This document shows, one piece after another, positions 44,437 to 52,423 of a stretch of DNA of 64,000 nt. A model generated the notes under the pieces. The model worked only from the letters and a program-made list of their open reading frames with translations, was not told the origin of the DNA and searched no databases. Position 1 is the first letter of the stretch; every line of letters starts with the position of its first letter. This DNA comes from DASRDZ01 sp035569495 (GTDB lineage Bacteria > Chloroflexota > Dormibacteria > Aeolococcales > Aeolococcaceae): assembly GCA_035569495.1 (NCBI GenBank), contig DATMMX010000038.1, forward strand, positions 186,001 through 250,000. The letters run 5' to 3'. The position numbers were made by a program, and so were the translations under genes.

Positions 44437-47157
44437 TCAGGACGAACGGCCTGCCGGACGCAGGCGCCGCACGGCCAGCCAGGGACGCTCCTGCCAGGGC
44501 ATCAGCCGCACCTTGGCGTCGACGACCACGGCGCCAGAGGGCGAGGCGATCACCGGGTTGAGGTCCATCTCGGCGACCTGAGGGATGTCGGCGGCGAGCA
44601 TTGCAACGCGCAGCAAGGTGGTCTCGACGGCGCCGACGTCCGCCGCCGGCATGCCGCGATGGCCGAACAGCAGCGGTGCACCGCGGATCGAGCGCACCAG
44701 CTCGTGGGCGTCGATGTCGGTGAGCGGGAGGATGCGGAAGCTGCGGTCGCCGAAGACCTCGACGCTGGTGCCGCCACTGCCGAACATGATCAGCGGGCCG
44801 AACAGCGGGTCCTGCACCACGCCCATGATCAGCTCGACCCCACCGGACACCATGTGCTGCACGATGGCGCCGTGCATCGCGTCGCCGAGGCGTTCCGCCA
44901 TGGTGGCGTACGCGCGACGCACCTCAGCGCCGGTGCGCAGACCCAGCTGCACGCCACCGACGTCGGTCTTGTGCACCACGCTGCCTGCGCCGACCTTGAG
45001 CGCCACCGGCATGCCGACGTCCTGCGCCGCGTGCGTCGCCGCTGCTGCCGACTCGACTCGGCGCGACGGCGCGGTACCGATCCCGTAGGCGCTCAGCAGC
45101 GCCTCGGCGGCGTCGGCCTCCATCCAGCAGCCATCGGGATGTCCATCGAGGGCTGCGGCGACGAGGGCTCGCGCGCGATCGGCGTCGATGCCGGCGAGCG
45201 ACGGCTCGGTACCGATCGGTCGGTCGCGCCAGCGCGCATACCGCGTCACCGCGGCAAGCGCGGCGGCGGCCGGCTCGACGAAGGCGAACGCCGGCACGGT
45301 GCGGCCCTGCGCTTGCGCGGCCGGGATGTCATGCATGGCCAGGAACGTGGCCAGGACAGGGATGTCCGCGTTCGCCGACGCGGCGGCGATGGCCTCCGCG
45401 ACGGCCTTGGGATCGACGGTGCGGACCGGCGCATGGATGGCGATCACCGCGTCCACCTCGCCGCTGGCGGCGATCGCGGTCAGTGCCGTGCGGTAGGAGT
45501 CGGCGCTCGCACCGGCGCCGAGGTCGACCGGATTGCCCGCCGCAGCGACCAGCGGTGCCGCGCCGCGCAGCGTTTCTGCCAGCTTTGCGGTGAACTCCGG
45601 TATCGCCAGCGCTGCGGCGTCCAGTGCGTCGGCCGCGAGGATACCCGCGCCGCCGGCGTTGCCCACCACGGCGACGCGCTGCCCGCGCGGTAGCGGCTGC
45701 GTGGCCAGCAGTGTGCCCACCTCGAAGAGCTGGCGCAGGTCGTCGACGCGGATCACGCCCGCCTGCCGGAACAGCGCGTCGACGGCGGTGTCGGGCGTCG
45801 CCAGCGAGGCGGTGTGCGACGCCGCCGCGCGCCCGCCGGCGGCGCTGCGTCCCGACTTGACGGCCACGATCGGCTTGTGCCGCGCCACCCGGGGGGCGAT
45901 GCGGGCGAAGTCGCGCGGGTTGCCGAAGGACTCGAGGTAGAGGAGGATGACGTCGGTGTCGGGATCCTGGTCCCAATAGCGGATCAGGTCGTTGCTGCTG
46001 ACGTCGACCTTGTTGCCCATGCTCACGAAGCTGGACACACCGATGCCCGCACCGCGCGACCACTCCAGCATCGCGATGCCCAGCGCGCCCGACTGCGAGG
46101 CGAAGGCCACGTGTCCCGCTTCCGGCGGGCTGTCCATGAAGGTGGCGTTGAGCCGCACCGCGGATGCGGTGTTGATGATGCCGATGCAGTTGGGACCGAC
46201 GACGCGCATGCCGCCGCGATGCGCGTGCTCGACGACCGCGGCTTCGATCGCGGCGCCGTCCGCGCCCATCTCGCCGAATCCCGAGGTGACGATGACCAGG
46301 TCGTGCACGCCCTTGGCGGCGCACTCGTCGACCACCTGCAGCACGTCGCGCGCGGGCACGGCGAGGACGGCGAGGTCGACCTCACCGTCGATCTGCGCCA
46401 CCGACGGGAACGCCACCATGCCCGCAACCACGGGCGCCCGCGGGTTGACGGGATAGACCGGACCCTGGAACCCGCCGGCGACCACGTTGTCGAGGATGGC
46501 GCGGCCGATGCCGCCGTCTCTCCCGGCGCCGACCACCGCCACCGAGCGCGGTCGCAGCAGCCGCCGGATGGAACGCACCGCGGCGGTCCAGCCGTGCTCC
46601 TCGACGGCGGCCAGCGACTCCGCCGTCTGCGTGATCTCCATCGTGACGTGGACCACACCATGCTCGCTCTGGCGCACGTCGCGGAAGCCGGCGGCATGGA
46701 ACACGTCGAGCATGCGCCGGTTGTGGGTCAGCGTCTCGGCGACGAAGCGCGTGATCCTCTGGCTGCGCGCGTAGGTGGCGAGGAGTTCGAGGAGCAGGGT
46801 GCCGAGACCGCGTCCCTGGTGCGCGTCGGCGACGACGAACGCCACCTCGGCGCTGGCGGCGTCGACCAGCCGCTCGTACCGGGCGACGGCCACGATGCTG
46901 TCCTGCAGGACGCCGACGAAGGCCATCCGGTCGCGGTAGTCGACGTGGGTGAATCGCTGCACGTTCTGGTCGGTGAGGTGCGGCCGCGGGGTGAAGAACC
47001 GGAAGTAGACCGTCTCCGCGGAGAGGTGGGAGTGGAAGTCGATCAGCGCGGCTCCGTCGGCGGCGCGAATCGGTCGCAGGTGCACCGTGCCGCCGTCGGC
47101 GAGGACGGCGTCCATCTCCCACTCCCCCGGGTAGCGCGCCGTCTCGATGCTGATCAT
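44437..47157 (-). CDS. GNAT acetyltransferase fused to NDP-forming acyl-CoA synthetase (PatZ/Acd-like)
   Basis: This 906-aa protein begins with a GNAT domain (about residues 15-170: VHLRPIRAADGAALIDFHS, EVAFVVADAHQGRGLGTLLLELLATYA). A CoA-binding Rossmann domain follows (SVAVVGAGRDGGIGRAILDNVVAGGFQGPVYPVNPRA). Succinyl-CoA-ligase-like domains carry GPNCIGIINTAS and AVKSGRSAAGGRAAASHTASLA, with the phospho-His in SHTAS. The C-terminal part is an ATP-grasp domain (ALKVGAGSVVHKTDVGGVQLGLR). PatZ/YfiQ-type protein acetyltransferases have the GNAT at the C-terminus; here it is N-terminal. If the conserved His is active, the ligase half may also interconvert acyl-CoA and acid. Protein lysine acetylation of acyl-CoA synthetases is the likely role. 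Confidence 0.9.
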   Translation of the reverse strand: MISIETARYPGEWEMDAVLADGGTVHLRPIRAADGAALIDFHSHLSAETVYFRFFTPRPHLTDQNVQRFTHVDYRDRMAFVGVLQDSIVAVARYERLVDAASAEVAFVVADAHQGRGLGTLLLELLATYARSQRITRFVAETLTHNRRMLDVFHAAGFRDVRQSEHGVVHVTMEITQTAESLAAVEEHGWTAAVRSIRRLLRPRSVAVVGAGRDGGIGRAILDNVVAGGFQGPVYPVNPRAPVVAGMVAFPSVAQIDGEVDLAVLAVPARDVLQVVDECAAKGVHDLVIVTSGFGEMGADGAAIEAAVVEHAHRGGMRVVGPNCIGIINTASAVRLNATFMDSPPEAGHVAFASQSGALGIAMLEWSRGAGIGVSSFVSMGNKVDVSSNDLIRYWDQDPDTDVILLYLESFGNPRDFARIAPRVARHKPIVAVKSGRSAAGGRAAASHTASLATPDTAVDALFRQAGVIRVDDLRQLFEVGTLLATQPLPRGQRVAVVGNAGGAGILAADALDAAALAIPEFTAKLAETLRGAAPLVAAAGNPVDLGAGASADSYRTALTAIAASGEVDAVIAIHAPVRTVDPKAVAEAIAAASANADIPVLATFLAMHDIPAAQAQGRTVPAFAFVEPAAAALAAVTRYARWRDRPIGTEPSLAGIDADRARALVAAALDGHPDGCWMEADAAEALLSAYGIGTAPSRRVESAAAATHAAQDVGMPVALKVGAGSVVHKTDVGGVQLGLRTGAEVRRAYATMAERLGDAMHGAIVQHMVSGGVELIMGVVQDPLFGPLIMFGSGGTSVEVFGDRSFRILPLTDIDAHELVRSIRGAPLLFGHRGMPAADVGAVETTLLRVAMLAADIPQVAEMDLNPVIASPSGAVVVDAKVRLMPWQERPWLAVRRLRPAGRSS

Positions 47158-47213
47158 GTCCGAGACCTCATGGTAGGCGGCGCCCGGCGGCCCGGCCGGC
47201 TCCGGGCATGAGA

Positions 47214-47243
47214 CGGCCCGCCTGCCGGGTGGCAGACGGGCCG
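47214..47243. terminator. Long hairpin between membrane-protein gene and GNAT-synthetase gene
   Basis: CGGCCCGCCTGCC (47214-47226) pairs with GGCAGACGGGCCG (47231-47243) with one mismatch and a 4-nt loop. It lies between two leftward genes, 64 bp after the stop of the upstream one, and probably ends that transcript. No T-run follows. Confidence 0.6.
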
Positions 47244-47306
47244 CGGTCTCCGTGCCTCTTGGCGGAGGACCTCGCGGGCTCCCGCGTCACCTGACGCCGG
47301 GAGGGA

Positions 47307-47933
47307 TCAGGATGCCGTGGGCCGAGGCATGGTGACTGGAGTGGTGGCCCTCAAAGGCTTGGTGGCGCGCACGCCCATCCTCCAGGAGCCCAGCTCGAAA
47401 AGCAGGGCGCCCAGGGCGGCGGCGGCGGCGACGACGAGCCCGATGGCGGCGTAGAAGGCGTACTGTCCGACCTGCCACCACCCGTAGGCGTTGAGCAACA
47501 GGCCGCGGAGCGTCTCACCCATGAAGAGGGTGGTGCGCTGCCCGCTCAGCGTGGCGACGACCTTGGCATCCGGGGTGGCCTTGGCCTGCTCGGCGATCAG
47601 GGCGCCGCTCACCTGCGAGTAGGTCTGGCCGTTGGCGACCTTGGACAGGTGCACGTTGATGTAGTCGTTGGCGTACGCCTGCGCCTGCGGGCCGGTGCTC
47701 ACCGCCTGTCCCGCGTACTGCGAGAGGTCGGCGTACTGAACGGCGCCCAGCGTCTTGGCGTCGAAGCCCGGCGACCCGACGGTGGGCACGGTGATCTTCT
47801 GGGCGGTCAGCTCGGTGATCACCTGGTCGTGCGAGAAGCTGTTGGCCCAGAAGAGGAACCCTGCCGCGAAGCTGAAGATGCCGATCAGCCCCACCTGCAG
47901 GACGAGGATCCGCCAGCGGATTCCGGTGGTCAT
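47307..47933 (-). CDS. Two-TM membrane protein with extracytoplasmic domain (208 aa)
   Basis: The ATG at 47933 follows GGGAG. The N-terminal ILVLQVGLIGIFSFAAGFLFWANSF and C-terminal FYAAIGLVVAAAAALGALLFELG are membrane helices. Between them lie about 125 residues, probably outside the membrane, with QYADLSQYAGQAVSTGPQAQAYANDYINVHLSKVANGQTYSQVSGALI. The pattern of ADLSQYAGQ and QTYSQVSG with GETLRGLLLNAYGWW is found in actinobacterial membrane proteins of unknown role. Two DosR-like boxes lie 108-140 bp upstream. The partial gene at the window's right end has a similar layout and a box at the same distance. Confidence 0.75.
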   Translation of the reverse strand: MTTGIRWRILVLQVGLIGIFSFAAGFLFWANSFSHDQVITELTAQKITVPTVGSPGFDAKTLGAVQYADLSQYAGQAVSTGPQAQAYANDYINVHLSKVANGQTYSQVSGALIAEQAKATPDAKVVATLSGQRTTLFMGETLRGLLLNAYGWWQVGQYAFYAAIGLVVAAAAALGALLFELGSWRMGVRATKPLRATTPVTMPRPTAS

Positions 47934-48040
47934 TGTCGTTCTCCCGGCTGTTGAAGATGGTGTTGTGGCCGTTCGACCACGTGTCCATCTTTGCTGGGCA
48001 GGAAGATTCGCCCTAGAGGCAGGCGCCACCGATCGTCAGC

Positions 48041-48073
48041 GGGAGGAAGGTCCCGAGCCGGGACCAAAGTCCC
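48041..48073. promoter_or_regulatory. Two adjacent DosR-type boxes upstream of the 47933 gene
   Basis: GGGACCAAAGTCCC at 48060-48073 is a perfect match to the GGGAC-N4-GTCCC core. GGGAGGAAGGTCCC at 48041-48054 differs at one core base. Their starts are 19 bp apart, like the paired boxes on strong DosR promoters in mycobacteria. They lie 108-140 bp upstream of the ATG at 47933. Confidence 0.7.
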
Positions 48074-48100
48074 GGGGACCACCCGGGGACTCCGGACCTG

Positions 48101-49948
48101 TCAGCCCTTGCCGTAGTTGGCATCGATCACCGTGGCGTAGCGCTGCGCGACCACCTTGCGGCGCACCTTGAAGGTGGGCGTCAGCTCCTCGCCAACCGTG
48201 AAGTCGACGGGCAGCAGTTGCCAGCGCTTCACCTGCTCGACGTGGGCGAGCTGCGCGTTGACGGCGTCGACGTGGCTCTGGACCTCCGCCCGGACCAGCG
48301 GGTGTTCGGCCAGCTCGGCGAGCGACCCGTCGAGGCGGTGCTCGCGGGCGAACTCGAAGGCCTGGTCGGAATCGAGCGTCAGCAGCGCACTGATGTAGGG
48401 CCGCTGGTCACCGATGGCGACTGCGTTGCCGATCAGAGGATGTTCCTTCAGTGCGACCTCGATGTTGGTCGGCGAGACGTTCTTGCCACCCGCCGTGATG
48501 ATGAGGTCCTTCTTGCGGTCGGTGATTCGCAGGTAGCCCGCATCATCGAATTCGCCGACGTCGCCGGTGCGGAGCCAGCCGTCGACCAGCACGTCGGAGG
48601 TCGCCGCCGAGTCCTTGTAGTACCCGGCGAAGACGGCTCCGCAGCGCACCAGGATCTCCCCGTCCGGCGCGATCTTCACGTCGACGCCCGGGAGTGGTGG
48701 TCCGACCGTGCCGATACGCACGGCTCCGATGGGATTGACGCTGGTGACACCGACGTCCTCGGACATGCCGTACAGCTCGGACACCTCGAGCCCGACCGCA
48801 TGCAGGGAGCGCAGCACGTCGGGGGAGATCGGTGCCGCGGCCGTGATCAGCACGGTCGCCTGGTCGAGACCGACCTGGACGCGAATGTGGTGCAGCACCA
48901 GGCGATCGGCCAGCGCAAGGCGCCGCGCGCGAATCCTGCCGAGCCTCCGTCCGGTCTGCCGGCGATCGACAGCACGCCGTCCCTCGGCAATGGCCCAGCG
49001 GGCGAGCAGGCGTCGCGGCGCGGGCAGTTCGCCGACCTCGTGCCGGATTCGGTCGGCGACCTTCTCCCAGACCCGCGGCACACCGACGAAGACGGTTGGT
49101 CGGACATCGCGAAGATGGGCGGCCAGCATGCCGAAGCTGGCCGCGAAGTGGACGGCGTTGCCGAAGATGTATTGGCGGTACTCGCTGGACAGGCGCTCCG
49201 CCACATGGGCCAGGGGCAGGTAGCTGATCACCCGGTCGTTCGATGACACCGGGATGCGGCTGGTGAAGTGGCGCATCGCCGCGTCGACGTTGCGGTGGGT
49301 GATCATCACCGCCTTGGGTGGTCCCGTCGTCCCGCTGGTGTAGACGAGCGTGGCAACGTCGTCCGGCGCGACGGCGGCGATGCGCCGGTCCACCTCGGGG
49401 AGGCCGCCGGCGTTCAGCGCTGCCGCGCCCCGCGACAACGCCTCCGCGAAGCTGATCACGAAGCCGTCCTCGGACACCGGTACGTCGGTGTCGACGACGA
49501 CGATCCGCTGCAACGCGGGCAGGGTGGTGCGCACGCCAAGGACGCGCTCCACGATGCGCTCGGAGTCCACGAAGACAACGGCACTCCCGGAGTGACCGAG
49601 GACGTACGCGCCCTCAGCAGCGCTCAGAGAGTGGTAGATGGGCGTCGGGCACAGGTGCGCGCTCAGCGTTCCCATGTCGGCGATGTGCCATTCGGGCCGG
49701 TTCTCAGACCAGATGGCCACGTGGGTGCCGTCGGGCACGCCCTCCGAGACGAGGTAGGCGGCGATGCGCCACACGCGTTCGCCGAATTCGCCCCACGTCG
49801 TCATGGCCCACGGTCCCCCGCGATACGCGTACATCGCCGGCCGGTGGGCCTGGACGTCGACCTGGCGCCAGAAGTGATCGACGAGCGTCGTGACTGGATG
49901 GTGAGTCGGAACCAGTCCGGTCGCCGGCGCGTCGAGGGTAAGTGTCAT
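48101..49948 (-). CDS. Long-chain fatty acid-CoA ligase (AMP-forming, FadD type)
   Basis: This 615-aa ANL-superfamily enzyme has the P-loop VYTSGTTGPPKAVMITHRNV near residues 209-228. VSELYGMSEDVGVTSVNPIG provides the A5 motif. GWLRTGDVGEFDDAGYLRITDRKKDLIITAGGKNVSP carries the RTGD Asp, the hinge and the conserved Lys/Gly segment. The long insert VHFAASFGMLAAHLRDVRPTVFVGVPRVWEKVADRIR is typical of eukaryote-like FAA1/FadD15 proteins. It activates fatty acids to acyl-CoA via acyl-AMP. It follows the DsrE-like gene by 15 bp, at the end of the sulfide-related operon, an unusual partner set. Confidence 0.92.
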   Translation of the reverse strand: MTLTLDAPATGLVPTHHPVTTLVDHFWRQVDVQAHRPAMYAYRGGPWAMTTWGEFGERVWRIAAYLVSEGVPDGTHVAIWSENRPEWHIADMGTLSAHLCPTPIYHSLSAAEGAYVLGHSGSAVVFVDSERIVERVLGVRTTLPALQRIVVVDTDVPVSEDGFVISFAEALSRGAAALNAGGLPEVDRRIAAVAPDDVATLVYTSGTTGPPKAVMITHRNVDAAMRHFTSRIPVSSNDRVISYLPLAHVAERLSSEYRQYIFGNAVHFAASFGMLAAHLRDVRPTVFVGVPRVWEKVADRIRHEVGELPAPRRLLARWAIAEGRRAVDRRQTGRRLGRIRARRLALADRLVLHHIRVQVGLDQATVLITAAAPISPDVLRSLHAVGLEVSELYGMSEDVGVTSVNPIGAVRIGTVGPPLPGVDVKIAPDGEILVRCGAVFAGYYKDSAATSDVLVDGWLRTGDVGEFDDAGYLRITDRKKDLIITAGGKNVSPTNIEVALKEHPLIGNAVAIGDQRPYISALLTLDSDQAFEFAREHRLDGSLAELAEHPLVRAEVQSHVDAVNAQLAHVEQVKRWQLLPVDFTVGEELTPTFKVRRKVVAQRYATVIDANYGKG

Positions 49949-49963
49949 GGCTGTGCCCTTGGG

Positions 49964-50467
49964 CTAGGTGAAGATGATCTGCCAGCCAGCCGCCTTGTCG
50001 TAGAACTCGCCGACCGTGATGACGTCCTCGACCTGGTCGATGAAGTCGCTGCGGTCGAGGCCGAAAAGGTCGACCGATGCCTTGCAGGCATAGAGCTTCG
50101 CGCCGGTGTCGGCGATCATCTCGACGAACTCGGGAATCGACGGGATGTCGAGCTTCTCCATCTTCGACGCCAGATAGTGGGTCATCACCGACGACATGCC
50201 GGGTACGCCGCCGAGCCAGGTGGCGAGGTGGAGGCCGGGATTGCCGACGGTGGCGATCTTGATGTGCTCGTGACGAGAGCGGTGGATCGCATCGAGACCG
50301 AAGAAGGTGAAGAGCAGGTCGGCCTGGATGCCCTCGGCGCGTGCGCCGTTGGCCATGATCAGGCCGGGGTAGACGCCGTCGAGCGAGCCCTTCGAGATGA
50401 TGATCGACACCTTCTCGATGCGCGGCGGCGCGGCCGCCGCGGTGTCAGGAACTGTCAGCGTGGCCAT
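49964..50467 (-). CDS. DsrE/DsrF/DrsH-like family protein
   Basis: The ATG at 50467 overlaps the preceding TGA by 1 nt (TGATG), giving 167 aa. KVSIIISKGSLDGVYPGLIMANGARAEGIQADLLFTFFGLDAI is the first half of the DsrE-like fold. EMIADTGAKLYACKASVDLFGL carries the single conserved Cys in YACKAS, as in DsrE2-type proteins that bind persulfide. HLATWLGGVPGMSSVMTHYLASKMEKLDIPS is an additional hydrophobic stretch seen in DsrE2 members. With TusE/DsrC and an SQR-like enzyme in the same operon it probably accepts sulfane sulfur in the cytosol and relays it. Confidence 0.9.
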   Translation of the reverse strand: MATLTVPDTAAAAPPRIEKVSIIISKGSLDGVYPGLIMANGARAEGIQADLLFTFFGLDAIHRSRHEHIKIATVGNPGLHLATWLGGVPGMSSVMTHYLASKMEKLDIPSIPEFVEMIADTGAKLYACKASVDLFGLDRSDFIDQVEDVITVGEFYDKAAGWQIIFT

Positions 50468-50784
50468 CAGATGCACCCTCGCGGCTTGGGGATCCCGGCG
50501 ATCCGCGCCGCTGTCTTGGCCGGTCCTGTGGGGAAGACCTCGTAGAGCTCCTTGATCGACACCCCGGACGTCTTGCCGAGGACTCGCACACTCGGTCCCG
50601 CGCCCTTCTCCGGGTACTCCTTGCGCATGAACCGGATCACCTGCCAGTGCGTGTCGGTGAGGTGCTCGATGCCCGCCTGGCGGGCCAGCTCGGGCACCAT
50701 CTCCTCGGTCCACTGCTCGGGATGGAGGAAGAAGCCCTCGTCGTTGAGCTCGACGAGGGTTGCGGGCAGCGTCAGCGTGGCCAT
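50467..50784 (-). CDS. TusE/DsrC/DsvC-family sulfur carrier
   Basis: The ATG at 50784 gives 105 aa; AAGGAG lies about 10 nt upstream. LNDEGFFLHPEQWTEEMVPELARQAGIEHLTDTHWQVIRFMRKEY and GPSVRVLGKTSGVSIKELYEVFPTGPAKTAARIAGIPKPRGCI match the family. The penultimate Cys of the flexible arm is present (PRGCI). The second Cys found 10 residues earlier in true DsrC is replaced (KTAARIAG), making it TusE-like with a single Cys. It probably carries a persulfide between the SQR/DsrE partners and an acceptor. No dissimilatory sulfite reductase genes are in the window. Confidence 0.9.
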   Translation of the reverse strand: MATLTLPATLVELNDEGFFLHPEQWTEEMVPELARQAGIEHLTDTHWQVIRFMRKEYPEKGAGPSVRVLGKTSGVSIKELYEVFPTGPAKTAARIAGIPKPRGCI

Positions 50785-52016
50785 GTCACCGTCTCCTTTC
50801 CCGCCGTGGGCATTCGCGACGACACGCCGGGGAGGTCGCGCCCCGGGAGCAGCGAGTGCCAGTAGAACCACTGGAACATCAGCTTGCCCAGGTGGTTGAG
50901 CCGCGACTCCTTGAGCAGCGGCAGTCCCACCCTGGTTGGGTAGTGGCCGGGCAGCGGCTCGGTGTCGTAGTTGAAGTCGATGAGCAACGCCTTGCCGAAG
51001 CCGGTCTCGATGAAGCAGTTGGTGTGCCCGTCGAAGGATGCCACCAGCTCCTCGCCGGCGAGGAAGTGGGCCACGTTGTCACAGAGAACGTCACCCTCGA
51101 AGTGGGTGACCGATCCGGCCTTCGACGTCGGGATGCTGGCCGCGTCGCCGATGACGAAGATGTTGGGGCGCGCGTGCGACTGCAGCGTGTGCTCGTCGGT
51201 GGGAACGAAGTTCAGCTCGTCGCCGAGACCGGGGGAGCGACCGACGTACTCGGCGCCGCCGTGGAGCGGGACCATCACCGCCAGGTCGAAGTCGAGCTCA
51301 CGGCCGTCGTAGCCCACCAGCTTGCGCGACGCGCCGTCGACAGTCCCGACGTTGAACTCGGTGACCAGCTCGATGTGGCGGTCGGCGAGCATGCCGCCCA
51401 GCGCTCGGGATGCGACCGGCTTGGTGAAGGCGCCGTCGAGAGGCGTCGCGTAGACGAGCTCCACGCGATCGCGGATACCCCGCTCGGTGAAATACGAGTC
51501 GGCGAGAAAGCAGAACTCGAGTGGTGCGACCGGGCACTTGATCGGCATGTCGACGACGTCGACGACCAGCCGCCCACTTGTGAAGCCGGCCAGCGTCGTG
51601 GCCAGTTTGCGGGCGCCGTCGAGAGAGTAGAAGGTGTGGACCGTCTCACCCCATCCCGGCCCGGTCATTCCCTCTGTCTCGTCGGGAAGCAGCGTCGCCC
51701 CCGTGGCGACGATGAGCACGTCGTAGGTGAGCGTGGCACCGCCGTCGAGGTGCACGGTGGTGGCGCTGATGTCGACGTGGTCGATGGCCGCCTGGACGTA
51801 CTCGATGCCCGCGTGGAGCTGAAGGCGTCGCGGCCGGACGATGTCCTCGGCGGCAAGACCGAAGGGCACGAAGAGAAGCCCGGGCTGGTAGACGTGCTGG
51901 TCGTCCTGGTCGACGACGGTGATGCCGGCTGCCGAGGCAGGCAAGGCGCGACGGAGACGGTTGGCCGCCAGCGTGCCGCCGGTGCCCGCGCCGAGGATGA
52001 CGATGTGATCAGTCAT
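50772..52016 (-). CDS. SQR-like FAD/NAD(P)-dependent oxidoreductase
   Basis: The ATG at 52016 (MTDHIVILGAGTGGTLAANRLRR) gives 414 aa. It overlaps the downstream TusE start by 13 nt and the upstream small gene by 8 nt. The FAD dinucleotide fold GAGTGGT is followed by DQHVYQPGLLFVPFG, typical of sulfide:quinone oxidoreductases. DVLIVATGATLLP, MPIKCPVAPLEFCFLADSYFTERG and IFVIGDAASIPTSKAGSVTHFEGDVLCDNV follow. Cys residues in IKCPVAP and TNCFIETG are candidates for the redox/persulfide pair. The C-terminal FQWFYWHSLLPGRDLP suggests membrane association. It probably oxidises sulfide or persulfide, passing electrons to quinone. Confidence 0.88.
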   Translation of the reverse strand: MTDHIVILGAGTGGTLAANRLRRALPASAAGITVVDQDDQHVYQPGLLFVPFGLAAEDIVRPRRLQLHAGIEYVQAAIDHVDISATTVHLDGGATLTYDVLIVATGATLLPDETEGMTGPGWGETVHTFYSLDGARKLATTLAGFTSGRLVVDVVDMPIKCPVAPLEFCFLADSYFTERGIRDRVELVYATPLDGAFTKPVASRALGGMLADRHIELVTEFNVGTVDGASRKLVGYDGRELDFDLAVMVPLHGGAEYVGRSPGLGDELNFVPTDEHTLQSHARPNIFVIGDAASIPTSKAGSVTHFEGDVLCDNVAHFLAGEELVASFDGHTNCFIETGFGKALLIDFNYDTEPLPGHYPTRVGLPLLKESRLNHLGKLMFQWFYWHSLLPGRDLPGVSSRMPTAGKETVTWPR

Positions 52017-52254
52017 CGTGGACGAACGCTGCCAGCGGGCACGCCGTTCCCTCGTGGTCGAGAATGGTGAGCCGCCAGCCTTCGATCCCGGTCCCGTACG
52101 CCGGCACGATGCGCCGCCCGGCACAGGGCACCTGGTGTCCCTCGACAGCCACGGGGCAGCCCCCATGGTCGTCGGGGCCGGAGCACTGGCCGACGAGTGC
52201 CCGCGTGCCGCGGTCGAGAATGAGGATCAGCCGATCGCGTCGTTGCGTGTTCAT
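52009..52254 (-). CDS. Small Cys-containing protein heading the sulfide operon (81 aa)
   Basis: I chose the ATG at 52254 (MNTQRRDRLILILDRGTRALVGQ). The middle has CSGPDDHGGCPVAVEGHQVPCAGRRIVPAYGTGIEGWRLTILDHEGTACPLAAFV: four Cys, several in loop-like positions, which could bind zinc or iron or carry sulfur. No family is recognised. The stop overlaps the SQR-like start by 8 nt. A DosR-like box (52293-52306) lies 39 bp upstream of the start, so this gene is probably the first of the transcript. Confidence 0.6.
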   Translation of the reverse strand: MNTQRRDRLILILDRGTRALVGQCSGPDDHGGCPVAVEGHQVPCAGRRIVPAYGTGIEGWRLTILDHEGTACPLAAFVHDD

Positions 52255-52292
52255 CACGATGTCACTGTTGCGCGCGGTCGACGGGCCTGCCA

Positions 52293-52306
52293 GAGACCAA
52301 GGTCCC
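52293..52306 (-). promoter_or_regulatory. DosR-type box upstream of the sulfide operon
   Basis: GAGACCAAGGTCCC at 52293-52306 reads GGGACCTTGGTCTC on the minus strand, one mismatch from GGGAC-N4-GTCCC. It lies 39 bp upstream of the first gene of the operon. Confidence 0.55.
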
Positions 52307-52423
52307 TGCTGTGCGGTACTGTCGGTCCTCTTGGCAGAGTCGCCATCCGATGGGGCAGTCGGAGCAGAAGGGTGACGGACGCTCCACCTCAGTGGACCAG
52401 CCCGATCCGCATGAAGCTGAGGC

